DNA of 64,000 bases from Leptospiraceae bacterium (GCA_024233865.1 JACKPA010000017.1:86980-150979); one strand, 5' to 3'; shown: positions 35,120-45,142, numbered from the stretch's first letter. Numbers and translations are program-made. The notes: generated by a model not told the origin, from the sequence alone.

Positions 35120-36238
35120 ATGGAAACAGAAAAAGAAACAATCCTAATTGTGGATGATCAACCGTACAACCTAAAGTTAATTTCCACGTATTTGAGTAAA
35201 AAATACAAAGTTGCCATAGCGAACAATGGAGAAAATGCTCTAGAAGTATTAAAGAACATAACACCAGATCTCATTTTATTGGATGTTCTTATGCCGGGAA
35301 TGAATGGACTTGAAGTATGCAAAAAAATTAAAGACAATACAAAAACAAAAGACGTTCCCATCATTTTTTTAACTGCTCAAAATGATCCCGAATTTGTCGT
35401 GAATGGCTTTACAAACGGAGCTGTTGACTACATCACCAAACCTTTTAATCCGAGTGAAGTCTTTGTCAGAATTAGTAGCCAACTCGAGTTAAAAAGAGCA
35501 AAAGCAGAACTCCAAGAGGCAAATTCTAAGTTTGATGCTCTAAACAAACAAAAAGACAAACTCTTTTCTATCATTTCACATGATTTGAAAGGACCTTTTG
35601 CGGGGATTATCGGTTTATGTAGATCTCTTATTCGAGATATAGAGAGCGGAGAAGCATCTATAGATAAAAATACGGTTCTTCCACCCTTAAGTCTCATGCT
35701 CCAATCCGGAGAATCAGCTTATAAACTTTTGGAAAATCTTTTAACATGGTCAAAAACGCTAAGCGATAGGTACGAACTTTCGCTAACCAATGTTCCGATA
35801 AAAAATCTGACTCTACAAAGTATTGAACTTCACCGAAGCTATGCTACCAAAAAAGATATAACAATTAAAAATGATGTGAATAAAGAAATAGTGGTTTTGG
35901 CAGACTTATATATGATAAATACCGTAATCCGGAATTTGATTGCAAATGCTATCAAGTTTACCTACCCAAACGGAATCATCACAATCCAGGCAAACGTACA
36001 AGAAGAATTTGTCGCGATTTCCGTAAAAGATACCGGTGTTGGGATTGATCAAGAAAAAATAGGTAAGTTGTTTAATATAGGTGGAATAGTGGCAACCAAA
36101 GGAACTGACGAGGAAAAAGGAACAGGTTTGGGTTTGTTTATATGCAAAGAATTTGTTGAAAAAAACGGAGGAAAAATTGAGGTGGAAAGTGAATTGGGAA
36201 AAGGGAGCACATTTACAGTGGTTTTGCCAAAAGCCTAA
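35120..36238 (+). CDS. Receiver-histidine kinase fusion
   Basis: The 372-residue cytoplasmic protein has a receiver domain with D12/D13, phospho-acceptor D55 in LLDVLMPGMNG and Lys in YITKPFN. A coiled coil follows at about 122-145, then HisKA with H154 in IISHDLKGPF and an HATPase domain with NLIANAIKF, KDTGVGI and GTGLGLF. It begins one base after the GAF hybrid kinase, so a phosphorelay from that kinase's receiver or HisKA to this receiver is plausible. It is last in the acyltransferase-chemoreceptor-kinase unit. No output DNA-binding domain exists in the unit. Confidence 0.92.
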   Translation: METEKETILIVDDQPYNLKLISTYLSKKYKVAIANNGENALEVLKNITPDLILLDVLMPGMNGLEVCKKIKDNTKTKDVPIIFLTAQNDPEFVVNGFTNGAVDYITKPFNPSEVFVRISSQLELKRAKAELQEANSKFDALNKQKDKLFSIISHDLKGPFAGIIGLCRSLIRDIESGEASIDKNTVLPPLSLMLQSGESAYKLLENLLTWSKTLSDRYELSLTNVPIKNLTLQSIELHRSYATKKDITIKNDVNKEIVVLADLYMINTVIRNLIANAIKFTYPNGIITIQANVQEEFVAISVKDTGVGIDQEKIGKLFNIGGIVATKGTDEEKGTGLGLFICKEFVEKNGGKIEVESELGKGSTFTVVLPKA

Positions 36239-36302
36239 AAGTACCACCGCCTAAATTTGTTTTTAATAATTTTTCATTTAAGGGTATCATCAAATACTCA
36301 CG

Positions 36303-37052
36303 TTACTTAATCTCTTTAATTTTTTTTGCCAAATAGTTTATCAGACAGCAATCCTTTTTTAAAGTCCATGTTTTGTAATCGCTTCCAATGGAAACCAATG
36401 AAAATCCGGTTTTCTGAAGGATTTTTAAAATGATGCTATGAGGGTGAAACTTTTGGTAATGAGTTTCTCTATATTTTTGGATTTTTAAGTCTTTAAAAAT
36501 AGAGAATATTAGCGTAGAAGTTATAACCTTTCTTTTTTGATTGTAAGTATTTCTCCAAGTAAGCTTGACGCTATCTATGTTATAAAAGAGTTGCTTTTTA
36601 TGAAAGTTGTGAATTAAATTGTATTCGCTGCTTAAATCAAAAAAATAATAGCCACCTAATTCCATGTTTTTGTTTACCGTTTGAAAGTGGGTTATAAGTT
36701 TTTCCGGCTGCAAAATATAATTCAAGGTATCATGCGTGGAAACAACTAAAGGAAATTTTTCTTTTAGGCTAAAATAAATTATATCGCCTTGGATATACTG
36801 TATTTTGGGATATTTTTTTTTAGCCGTTTCTAGCATTTGTAGAGATGAATCAATACCTACTTTTGTGTTAATGGAAGATGGAAAATGACTTAAAAGTGTA
36901 CCGGATCCACAACCAAGGTCTAAAATCTTATCAGGGAGTTTGTTTTCTTTCCAAGATCCAATTATAAAATTAGCCCATTCTTGAAAATCTACATGGTCCA
37001 TTACTTCATCGTAAACACTAGAAAATTTGGAGTATGGCGTTGTTTCTATCAT
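36303..37052 (-). CDS. Class I SAM-dependent methyltransferase
   Basis: The 249-residue enzyme has a Rossmann methyltransferase core. The cofactor loop ILDLGCGSGTLL lies near residues 42-53, the acidic strand end VGIDSSLQML near 64-73, and a Q-G-D motif in YIQGDII near 84-90. The C-terminal half is Lys/His-rich and carries no recognised substrate domain. It resembles UbiE/BioC-style small-molecule methyltransferases. It is alone on its strand between convergent signalling genes and divergent from an adenylate cyclase, so context gives no substrate. Confidence 0.85.
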   Translation of the reverse strand: MIETTPYSKFSSVYDEVMDHVDFQEWANFIIGSWKENKLPDKILDLGCGSGTLLSHFPSSINTKVGIDSSLQMLETAKKKYPKIQYIQGDIIYFSLKEKFPLVVSTHDTLNYILQPEKLITHFQTVNKNMELGGYYFFDLSSEYNLIHNFHKKQLFYNIDSVKLTWRNTYNQKRKVITSTLIFSIFKDLKIQKYRETHYQKFHPHSIILKILQKTGFSLVSIGSDYKTWTLKKDCCLINYLAKKIKEIK

Positions 37053-37210
37053 AATCTAAAAAAAGTTAGTTTAGACATTACAAAAATTTGGATGGATTGC
37101 ATCAAACAAAAAATTGTATCAAGAAAATACCATGAAAAAAGTTGTTTGTTTTTCCTTGTGGATTGGTAAAAATAAATAAACCGAAAATTAAGGAAAGGAA
37201 ATAGTAACAA

Positions 37211-38737
37211 ATGATAAAAAAATTATATTTATTATTTATAATTTGGCCTATGATCGGAAATATACTTATTACGTTCTGGGTAATTACAATTTCTCCTTTA
37301 GTGTTTTCTTTAAAAATTAACATTCAATACCTTGAAAGCCTATCGAAAATATATCTTTCAAATATATTGATTGCTTATATATTTATGCTTTCATTTATTT
37401 TTTTTTATATAAAACCTATATTGGATTATTTAAAAACTAATAACAGACTGGAATCTATTTCAATAGAAAATAAAACGAGAATCTTGAATGCTCCAATCCT
37501 ATTAAGCACAATGACATTTGGTGCATGGATTTTTGCAGGGGTTATGGGAGATATAAATCATTATTTTTATTTTAATAAAATAACACAAGAGTCTTTTATA
37601 GGAGTTGCAAAAGGATTAGTATTTAATATCTTCAATGCATCCCTAGCTTTTGTAATTTATTTTTATACGTTTGAATATGGAAATGGGCGTTGGATTATCC
37701 CATTTTTCTTTCCAAATAATATTTTATCCATTTATAAAAAAACATTTCGTTTTACAATAATGAAAAGGTTTAGGTTGTATTATAGTGCTATTAGTGTTTA
37801 TCCTTTATTATTAATTCTTACTGGAGTATTACGATTAAAAAGAGAGTTTGCACCTAATGAAATTGATTCAATATTAAATTCAATTTTACTCATAATCATA
37901 TTTTTTTTAGTAGTGGGTTTACTCGTTACTTATTTAATTACTATTGTATTTCAAAAACCATTAATGGCAATGAAAGATGCTACGCGTAAAATCGCTGAGT
38001 CAAATTTCAATAAACCTTTAGAGGTTGTTTCTAATGATGAATTGGGAAGATTGGGAGAAGCTATAAATAAAATGGCTTCAGAAATAAAAGAAAAAGAATT
38101 TATTAAAGATACCTTCGGCAAACTCGTAGACCCAGAGGTTAGAGATTATCTATTAAAAGGTAATATGAATAGAGGAGGGGAGTTAAAAGAGGTCAGTATT
38201 CTTTTTAGTGATATTCGAGGATTTACTACAATTTCAGAAAATCTTGCACCAGATAGGGTTGTTGAAATATTAAATTTGTATTTTGATAGAATGAGCAATT
38301 GTGTATCACACAATAAAGGATTTGTAAATAAATTTATAGGAGATGCCATAATGGCCGTATTCGGAGCTCCTATAGAACAAAAAAATCATGCATCTTTATC
38401 GATTCAGACCGCAATCGATATGAAAAGAGAACTTTTAGAAATTAATAAGGAATTAGAAGATTTAAATTTGCCAAAATTAAAAATCGGAATGGGAATTCAC
38501 TCTGGAACTGTGTTAGCGGGAAATATAGGTTCTATTAATAGGATGGAATATACTGTCATCGGTGATACAGTAAATCTTGCTTCCAGATTGGAATCAATGT
38601 GCAAGGAATTGGAAACGGATTTATTATTTTCTGAAGAAACATTCATGCTTTTAAATAATAATTTTAAGGTTCAAAAAAAAGGTGTATTTACTGTTCGAGG
38701 TAGAACTAAACCAACCAATTTATATACAATAACGTGA
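37211..38737 (+). CDS. Membrane adenylate/guanylate cyclase with HAMP domain (class III)
   Basis: The 508-residue protein has about six N-terminal membrane segments (residues 5-245) and a HAMP domain (about 245-295, with ISESNF-type and DELGRLGEAI signatures). The C-terminal class III catalytic domain shows metal-binding Asp in LFSDIRGFT and GDAIMAVFG, and YTVIGDTVNLASRLE near the end. AAGGAAAGGA precedes the ATG. It probably makes cAMP from ATP in response to a membrane signal. Together with the CHASE2 cyclase it flanks proS. Confidence 0.9.
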   Translation: MIKKLYLLFIIWPMIGNILITFWVITISPLVFSLKINIQYLESLSKIYLSNILIAYIFMLSFIFFYIKPILDYLKTNNRLESISIENKTRILNAPILLSTMTFGAWIFAGVMGDINHYFYFNKITQESFIGVAKGLVFNIFNASLAFVIYFYTFEYGNGRWIIPFFFPNNILSIYKKTFRFTIMKRFRLYYSAISVYPLLLILTGVLRLKREFAPNEIDSILNSILLIIIFFLVVGLLVTYLITIVFQKPLMAMKDATRKIAESNFNKPLEVVSNDELGRLGEAINKMASEIKEKEFIKDTFGKLVDPEVRDYLLKGNMNRGGELKEVSILFSDIRGFTTISENLAPDRVVEILNLYFDRMSNCVSHNKGFVNKFIGDAIMAVFGAPIEQKNHASLSIQTAIDMKRELLEINKELEDLNLPKLKIGMGIHSGTVLAGNIGSINRMEYTVIGDTVNLASRLESMCKELETDLLFSEETFMLLNNNFKVQKKGVFTVRGRTKPTNLYTIT

Positions 38738-38869
38738 GTTTTGGATAAGAAAAAAAGAAACGATTTTTTTAGAAAGCGTTATAAGTTGAACATTATTGGC
38801 TTGTCTCTTAGACATTTAAAAAAATATTAGAGAATTGTTTAATATTACTAAAAAACAAAATATAAATAT

Positions 38870-40609
38870 ATGAAAGCATCTAATTATATACTCCCTACAA
38901 CCAAAGAAAATCCAAGCGACGCAGTTATTGCCTCTCACAGATTAATGATTCGAGCCGGACTTGTTAGAAAGTCGGCTGCCGGACTCTACCATTATTTACC
39001 CATGGGTCTAAGAATTCTAAAGAAGATTGAAAGAATTGTTCGAGAAGAAATGGACGCTTCTGGCGCATTGGAGTTTGAATTACCGATTTTAACACCGGCT
39101 GAAATTTGGCAGGAAAGCGGGAGATGGAATAAAATGGGACGTGAAATGTTTCGTCAAAAGGACAGACATGATATGGATTATTGTCTGGGTCCAACTCATG
39201 AAGAAGCCTTTACTACCTTGTTAAAACCGATTCTGAAATCATACAAAGATTTACCCAAAAACGTTTACCAAATCCATACAAAGTTCCGAGATGAAATCCG
39301 ACCTAGGTTTGGAGTAATCCGTTGTAGAGAATTTTTAATGAAAGATGCCTATTCTTTCCATGTCGATGAAAATTCCCTGGATGAAACCTATCAATTGATG
39401 CGAAAGACCTATCGAAAAATATTTACTCGGTGTGGTTTGAAAACCATTCCAGTCCAAGCAGATTCAGGAAATATGGGTGGTTCCGGCTCAGAAGAATTTA
39501 TGGTAATTTCTCCCGTAGGAGAAGAGACGCTTTCTATTTGTCCGGCATGTGGATACAGCGGAAATGTGGAAAAAACTCCCGTAATTTACAATTTTGGTGA
39601 GGGAAAAATAGAAATTCCACCTTTTGAAAAAGTTCATACACCGGATAAAAAGACAATAAAAGAAGTAGCTGATTTTTTAGGTGTACAAGAATCCGATACC
39701 ATCAAGTCCGTTTTGCTCAAAGCAGACGAAAAACTGAACACCGCTATATTCATTAGGGGCGATAGAGAGATAAACGAAGTCAAACTCAACAATTTTTTAA
39801 AAACATCCGAATTGAGACCTTTAACGGAAGATGAATGTCTAAGTCTAGGTCTGATTCCTGGTTTTACAGGACCAATCTTAGAAAAAAAAGAAAATCTAAA
39901 GGTTCTGTTTGATTGGAGCATTGATAAAAATAAAGCTTACGTTACAGGCGGAAATGAGCCAGACTACCACATCAAGAACTTTGTTGTTTTCAGAGATCTC
40001 GCAAGTGTTCCAAATACATTTGATTTTGGATTAGCAGTTGAAAGCGATCCATGCCCCCAGTGTAATAAACCTTTAAAACTCGAAAAAGGAATTGAAGTCG
40101 GGCATATTTTCAAGCTTGGGGATAAATATTCCAAAGCTTTTGACGTAAAGGTTTCTGCACAGTCCGGAAAAACGATTACGCCACTAATGGGATGTTACGG
40201 GATAGGATTAAATCGAACCATGGCAACTATAATTGAACAATGCAATGATGAAAACGGTATTTTTTGGCCTATTTCAGTTGCTCCTTTTGAATTTTCCCTG
40301 GTGAGCATTACAAAAATTGATGAAGAGAAGAGGAAAATTGAAGAAATTTATGAGTACCTCACAAATAATGGCTTGGAAGTTTTTTGGGATGAAAGAGACT
40401 TGGGACCAGGTTTCAAATTTAAAGATTCCGAATTGATAGGTTTTCCCATTAGAATAACCTTAGGAAAAAACTTTTTTGAAAAAAAAGAAATTTCCATTTT
40501 AAACAGAAAAAACAAAATGGAAATCAATCTTAACTATCATACGAACGAAGATTTAAAAGAAGAATTATTAAAAATGAAAACCCAGTTGTACAAAGAACTG
40601 GAAGCATAA
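38870..40609 (+). CDS. proS: Prolyl-tRNA synthetase, bacterial type
   Basis: ProS charges tRNA-Pro with proline. The 579-residue enzyme has class II motif 2 (FRDEIRPRFGVIRCREF, near residue 142), an editing insertion domain (about 225-395, with GVQESDTIKSVLLKAD) and motif 3 in CYGIGLNRTMATIIE. The anticodon-binding domain closes the protein. The editing insertion marks the long bacterial form rather than the archaeal/eukaryotic type. It starts 132 bases after a cyclase gene and ends ten bases before another, with which it is probably cotranscribed. Confidence 0.97.
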   Translation: MKASNYILPTTKENPSDAVIASHRLMIRAGLVRKSAAGLYHYLPMGLRILKKIERIVREEMDASGALEFELPILTPAEIWQESGRWNKMGREMFRQKDRHDMDYCLGPTHEEAFTTLLKPILKSYKDLPKNVYQIHTKFRDEIRPRFGVIRCREFLMKDAYSFHVDENSLDETYQLMRKTYRKIFTRCGLKTIPVQADSGNMGGSGSEEFMVISPVGEETLSICPACGYSGNVEKTPVIYNFGEGKIEIPPFEKVHTPDKKTIKEVADFLGVQESDTIKSVLLKADEKLNTAIFIRGDREINEVKLNNFLKTSELRPLTEDECLSLGLIPGFTGPILEKKENLKVLFDWSIDKNKAYVTGGNEPDYHIKNFVVFRDLASVPNTFDFGLAVESDPCPQCNKPLKLEKGIEVGHIFKLGDKYSKAFDVKVSAQSGKTITPLMGCYGIGLNRTMATIIEQCNDENGIFWPISVAPFEFSLVSITKIDEEKRKIEEIYEYLTNNGLEVFWDERDLGPGFKFKDSELIGFPIRITLGKNFFEKKEISILNRKNKMEINLNYHTNEDLKEELLKMKTQLYKELEA

Positions 40610-40619
40610 AGGAAAAAAC

Positions 40620-43019
40620 ATGTCCCAAGAGAAAAAGTTTACTGTACTAGATATAGTTTTTATTGTTTTGGCAACATTAGGAACTTTAAGCATTTTGGTT
40701 ATGGCGTTTTTTAACGATCTGGCCATATCCTTTCTGGCTAGCCTTTTAGGGATCTTTTTACTTTTGATTTCCTCTTATTTTATTTATAAGGTTATTGAAA
40801 AGATTACTTCCAAAAACAGGCAAAAGTTCGGGAGTTTATGGATTGCTTTTTTGTTTTCTATGACCTTTTTTAGTTTGCAATCCAATTTTGAGACAATTTT
40901 AAGAATATCGGAACTTATAAAATTGTCTGAATCTTCTGTGGCCACAATTATTACTGAAATTTTATCTTATCCTATAACATTTCCCATTAACTTAGAAGAA
41001 CAATCCATTTCTTGGAGATTTTCAAGACGAGGCAATCAGTCTGAAATTGAGCACGAGTCAGAAAGTGGAAAAATTGCCTATTTTCAATACAATCCTCCAC
41101 CTAACGCCAGACCAGACATACAAATTATTGGTGTCACTACGGAAACACTGGAAAAACTCCAAGAAGAATGGCCAATTAATTGGGCATATTACGCCAAAAT
41201 TATTGATAACTTTAACCAATCCAAAGGCAACACACTATTTTTTGATATTTTTATGTTGGACTATAAACCCAAAGAAACGGAAATTCTTAGAAAATCTGTT
41301 GCCAATTCCGATAATGCGATTTTTGACTATCCGATGGAAACCAAAATCAAGCTGAAAGAAAGTATACAAAATTTGGATAAACGACTTGCAGCCTTAAGTA
41401 AATATAAATTGCAAAACGTAATAGACCCGGATGACCAAGGTATTGCTTGGTTACGATTTGCTGTCCCTCCTATCACACAGATTGGTAGCGTTAGTGCCGG
41501 AATGGGATTTGCCAATATTAAAAAAATCGGAAACTTTGCTACAAGAAAAATGCCTTTGGTTGCCAAACTATACGAGCACGGATCAAACGGTGAAACGGAA
41601 TATTATCCATCTATAGGCTACATCGCAATTTGTAAGTATTATGGTGTGGATGTTGTAAAAGATACGGAAGTAAAAATGGGTGAATACATAAAGATCAAAA
41701 ACATACCCCAAAAAACCATAAAGATATTCAACCCAAAAACCTTTAAAACGGAAGAAAAGGATATAATGCACAAACCGAATCCGAAAAGGGAAATTACGAT
41801 TCCTATCGATCTCTACGGTCAAATGGACATTAACTTTGTGGGCGGTTGGTCGAGTTTTAAATACCATGAATTCTTTGAAGTAGCGACTGAGTGGGATAAA
41901 GAAGTTGCTTCTCAGTTTGAAAATAGTATATTTTTAGTTGCCATGTATTACGCTACCGGAAGGTCAGCTCCCAAAGATTTACACGCTTCCCCTTACGGTG
42001 AAATGTCTGGAATTGAATTTCATGCTCACTCCTTAAACACAGTATTAAACCAGGACTTTGTTGCTTATTCATCCGTTCTTTTAAACTTTTTGTTTTTTGT
42101 GGGTTTTGCTCTACTTTTAGGCTATTTCACTTCGATCTTAAAAACGCAATTTAGCTCTATAACTTTTATTTTGATGATTATTGCCTATTCGTTTTTTGCA
42201 TTGTATACTTTTGAATCATTTAACTTTGTGACTCCTCTGCCAACCGTGGTAATAATGGGAATTAGCGTGTTTTTTACGATTACTGCTTTTAAGGTTATCA
42301 CAGAGGAAGCTCACGTAAAATATATCAAAACAACTTTTTCCAAATTCGTGTCCAAAGACATTGTGGACGAGTTACTAAAAGATCCGGAGAAGATCGCACT
42401 GGGAGGTTCCAAAAAAGAAATTACCATATTTTTCTCTGATGTGCGTGGATTCACAACCATTTCTGAATCGCTTTCTCCCGAAGAATTGGTGAAGCTATTA
42501 AACGAATACCTTTCTGCCATGACAGAAATCATAATCGAACTAAAAGGCACTATAGACAAATACATGGGAGATGCGATTATGGCGTTTTGGGGTGCCCCTG
42601 TTCCTTTGGAAGATCACGCTTATTATGCTTGTGTAGCTTCTCTTGCACAATTTAACTACTTAAAAGAATTGCAAAAAGGCTGGAGAGAAAAGAATTTACC
42701 CGTCATTGATATAGGAATTGGATTAAATACCGGTTACGCCATTGTTGGTAATATGGGAAGTTCTCATAGAATGGAATATACCTGTATGGGAGACACTATT
42801 AATCTTGGTTCAAGGCTTGAAGGTTCTAATAAAACCTACGGAACCAATATTACTATTTCCGAATATACCTACGAGAAGGTGAAAGATAGAATTTATGCAA
42901 GGGAATTGGATTTGGTAAAAGTAAAAGGAAAAAACTTACCCGTTCGCATTTATGAATTAATAGGTCTCGTAAATGACAAAGACATGGATTTGTTAAAAAA
43001 GCCTATACAAAAAGGATAA
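40620..43019 (+). CDS. CHASE2-domain adenylate cyclase (class III)
   Basis: The 799-residue protein has two N-terminal membrane segments (about 10-60), then an extracytoplasmic CHASE2-like sensor (about 150-460, with FFDIFMLDYK and a VNFVGGWSSF-type end). Three membrane segments follow at about 475-560. The class III cyclase domain shows FFSDVRGFT and GDAIMAFWGAP for the metal Asp pair, and YTCMGDTINLGSRLE. It begins ten bases after proS and ends 19 bases before dxs. CHASE2 cyclases occur in cyanobacteria and spirochaetes; the ligand is unknown. Confidence 0.92.
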   Translation: MSQEKKFTVLDIVFIVLATLGTLSILVMAFFNDLAISFLASLLGIFLLLISSYFIYKVIEKITSKNRQKFGSLWIAFLFSMTFFSLQSNFETILRISELIKLSESSVATIITEILSYPITFPINLEEQSISWRFSRRGNQSEIEHESESGKIAYFQYNPPPNARPDIQIIGVTTETLEKLQEEWPINWAYYAKIIDNFNQSKGNTLFFDIFMLDYKPKETEILRKSVANSDNAIFDYPMETKIKLKESIQNLDKRLAALSKYKLQNVIDPDDQGIAWLRFAVPPITQIGSVSAGMGFANIKKIGNFATRKMPLVAKLYEHGSNGETEYYPSIGYIAICKYYGVDVVKDTEVKMGEYIKIKNIPQKTIKIFNPKTFKTEEKDIMHKPNPKREITIPIDLYGQMDINFVGGWSSFKYHEFFEVATEWDKEVASQFENSIFLVAMYYATGRSAPKDLHASPYGEMSGIEFHAHSLNTVLNQDFVAYSSVLLNFLFFVGFALLLGYFTSILKTQFSSITFILMIIAYSFFALYTFESFNFVTPLPTVVIMGISVFFTITAFKVITEEAHVKYIKTTFSKFVSKDIVDELLKDPEKIALGGSKKEITIFFSDVRGFTTISESLSPEELVKLLNEYLSAMTEIIIELKGTIDKYMGDAIMAFWGAPVPLEDHAYYACVASLAQFNYLKELQKGWREKNLPVIDIGIGLNTGYAIVGNMGSSHRMEYTCMGDTINLGSRLEGSNKTYGTNITISEYTYEKVKDRIYARELDLVKVKGKNLPVRIYELIGLVNDKDMDLLKKPIQKG

Positions 43020-43038
43020 AGCTAAAGTAAAAAATCGA

Positions 43039-44925
43039 ATGGGACAATATGAATTTTTGGATAAAATTAATTATCCGGAGGATTTGAGGAGTTTAGGAGT
43101 AGATGACCTACCTATAGTGTGTAATGAAATTCGCGATTTCCTGATAGACACTTTATCGGGAGTCGGGGGACATTTTGCAAGTAATCTTGGTGTTGTAGAG
43201 CTTACTGTAGCCATCCACTACGTATTTAATACTCCTACGGATAGATTGATATGGGATGTCGGTCATCAAACGTATCCGCATAAAATTTTAACAGGTAGAA
43301 AAAACCTTTTAAAAACCGTTCGTAAGTTCAACGGAATCTCCGGATTTCCTAAGCGAGAAGAATCTCCTTATGATACCTATAATACGGGGCACGCAGGAAC
43401 ATCCATATCTCAACTGCTTGGAGAAGCTGTTTCGCGAGATCTGCTAGGAAAGGACTATAATTGCTTGGCGGTTATAGGAGATGCGTCTATTGCAACCGGA
43501 ATGGCTCTCGAAGCAATGAATCATGGTGGTCATATCGCGCCGAATTGTCTAGTGATATTGAATGATAACTATATGTCGATTTCCAAAAACGTTGGTTCCA
43601 TCTCCAATTATTTGAACAATATTATCAGTTCACACATATACAATAAGTGGAAGAGACTTTATTATACATTTTTAAAATGGCTTCCCCTAATTGGACCTGC
43701 CCTCAAAGTTTTTTCCAAAAAAATGGAAAGGAGCTTCAAATACGCGTTTACTCCCGGTGGACTTTTTGAAGACCTTGGTTTTGTTTATATAGGTCCTGTC
43801 AATGGGCATGATGTTTCCAAATTGGTAAAGATGCTTACCAAGATTAAGGATTTGGATGGTCCGATTTTATTACACGTAATTAGCCAAAAGGGTAAAGGTT
43901 ACATACACGCAGAAAATGATCCTATTAAATACCATGGAGTTACTCCTTTTGACAGATTAAACGGAAACATGGTAACCAAAGAAGGACATATTTCGTATAG
44001 CAATCTAGTTGGAGAGGTTTTAATTCATCTTACTCAAAAAAGTCCCAAGATTGTAGCCATTACACCAGCCATGATCGAAGGTAGCGGATTAAATAAATAT
44101 TCACAAAAATTTCCTAAAAATATTTTTGATGTGGGAATAGCGGAGCAACATTCCGTTGCCTTTGCTGCTTCTCTTTTGGGTGGTGGAGCAATTCCTTTTA
44201 TGTGTATCTATTCAACCTTTATGACAAGGGCTTTAGACCAAATGGTTCATGACGTTTCTTTGATGAATTTACCTGTTCGTTTTGTGATTGACCGAGCTGG
44301 TTGTGTAGGTCCGGACGGGGAAACCCACCAAGGTTTGTTTGATTTGGGGTTTTTGTGTACTCTTCCTAGTATGTATATTCTTTCTCCATCTAACGCACAG
44401 TATTTGATAGAATCTCTGTTTTTTATGGAAAATTTTAATGACGGACCCATTTCTGTTCGCTTTCCCAAAGATAGCGAAATGATAAAAAATATTGATTTTA
44501 ATAATTATAAAACTCTAACTCCCGGAAAATCAGTAGTTGTTTCTAAAGGTGATGACATTACACTACTCGCCATTGGTTCTATGGTTTCCATTGCTATAAA
44601 GGTATCGGACAAACTAAAAGAAAGTGGTATAACTTGCACAGTTATAGATTTATTGTGGATTCGACCTTTGGATCTGGAAACAATAAACAAAGAGATTTCG
44701 GAAACCAAACATTTTGCTATTTTGGATGAAAGTTACTTGGATTCCGGAGCATCCGGATACATTCTCAATCGAATTAGTCCCAAATTGCTAAATCGATTTT
44801 TAAAAACGTTTTCTTTTCCACCACAGCCGATCTTGCATGGAGAAAGAGTGGAAGTTTTACACTATTTTAAACTAGATGAAGAGGGTATTTCTTCGGAATT
44901 ATTGTCTTTAATTTCAATGACTTAA
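43039..44925 (+). CDS. dxs: 1-deoxy-D-xylulose-5-phosphate synthase
   Basis: Dxs makes DXP from pyruvate and glyceraldehyde-3-phosphate, the entry step of non-mevalonate isoprenoid synthesis. The 628-residue protein has H45 in GGHFASNLG, and a thiamine-diphosphate motif beginning GDA (D148-A149) and ending in LNDNYMSIS. The usual second Gly is Ala. The catalytic-Glu stretch DVGIAEQHSV and DRAGCVGPDGETHQG follow. The stop codon lies inside the left end of a MITE-like repeat. It is the only isoprenoid gene here and follows a cyclase gene by 19 bases. Confidence 0.96.
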   Translation: MGQYEFLDKINYPEDLRSLGVDDLPIVCNEIRDFLIDTLSGVGGHFASNLGVVELTVAIHYVFNTPTDRLIWDVGHQTYPHKILTGRKNLLKTVRKFNGISGFPKREESPYDTYNTGHAGTSISQLLGEAVSRDLLGKDYNCLAVIGDASIATGMALEAMNHGGHIAPNCLVILNDNYMSISKNVGSISNYLNNIISSHIYNKWKRLYYTFLKWLPLIGPALKVFSKKMERSFKYAFTPGGLFEDLGFVYIGPVNGHDVSKLVKMLTKIKDLDGPILLHVISQKGKGYIHAENDPIKYHGVTPFDRLNGNMVTKEGHISYSNLVGEVLIHLTQKSPKIVAITPAMIEGSGLNKYSQKFPKNIFDVGIAEQHSVAFAASLLGGGAIPFMCIYSTFMTRALDQMVHDVSLMNLPVRFVIDRAGCVGPDGETHQGLFDLGFLCTLPSMYILSPSNAQYLIESLFFMENFNDGPISVRFPKDSEMIKNIDFNNYKTLTPGKSVVVSKGDDITLLAIGSMVSIAIKVSDKLKESGITCTVIDLLWIRPLDLETINKEISETKHFAILDESYLDSGASGYILNRISPKLLNRFLKTFSFPPQPILHGERVEVLHYFKLDEEGISSELLSLISMT

Positions 44926-45076
44926 TTAACGTTAGTTTCGGATAAGAAAAATTGCAAATTTTTAAAGGGCAATCACGGGGGAATTGCCCCTACGAAAGAC
45001 AAATTGTAGGGGTAAACCCCTGTGTTTACCCCTTAATTATAAATAAAGCACCTTAAGCGAAATTCACGTTAATTAA
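44922..45076. repeat. MITE-like element, 155 bp, overlapping the dxs stop codon
   Basis: Imperfect 25-bp terminal inverted repeats lie at 44922-44946 and 45052-45076 (both ends TTAATTAACGT when read inward). Two internal hairpins are seen. GGGCAAT/ATTGCCC is at 44967-44989. AGGGGTAAAC pairs with GTTTACCCCT at 45008-45033. The GC-rich GGGG/CCCC blocks differ sharply from the host composition. It has no coding capacity, as expected for a non-autonomous transposon remnant. Confidence 0.65.
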
Positions 45077-45142
45077 CAAATGGCACATTTAATTTCATAT
45101 ATAATTCCTTGACAACTATTTACCTTGGTAAAAATATTAGCT

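Noticed and set aside
37130..37174. Very short frame (14 codons) starting MKKVVCFSLW upstream of the adenylate cyclase
   Set aside because: It has no clear ribosome-binding site. Its signal-like sequence is too short to judge as a leader peptide.
45078..45100. TGGCAC considered as a sigma-54 -24 element before the STAS gene
   Set aside because: The required TTGC at -12 spacing is missing.
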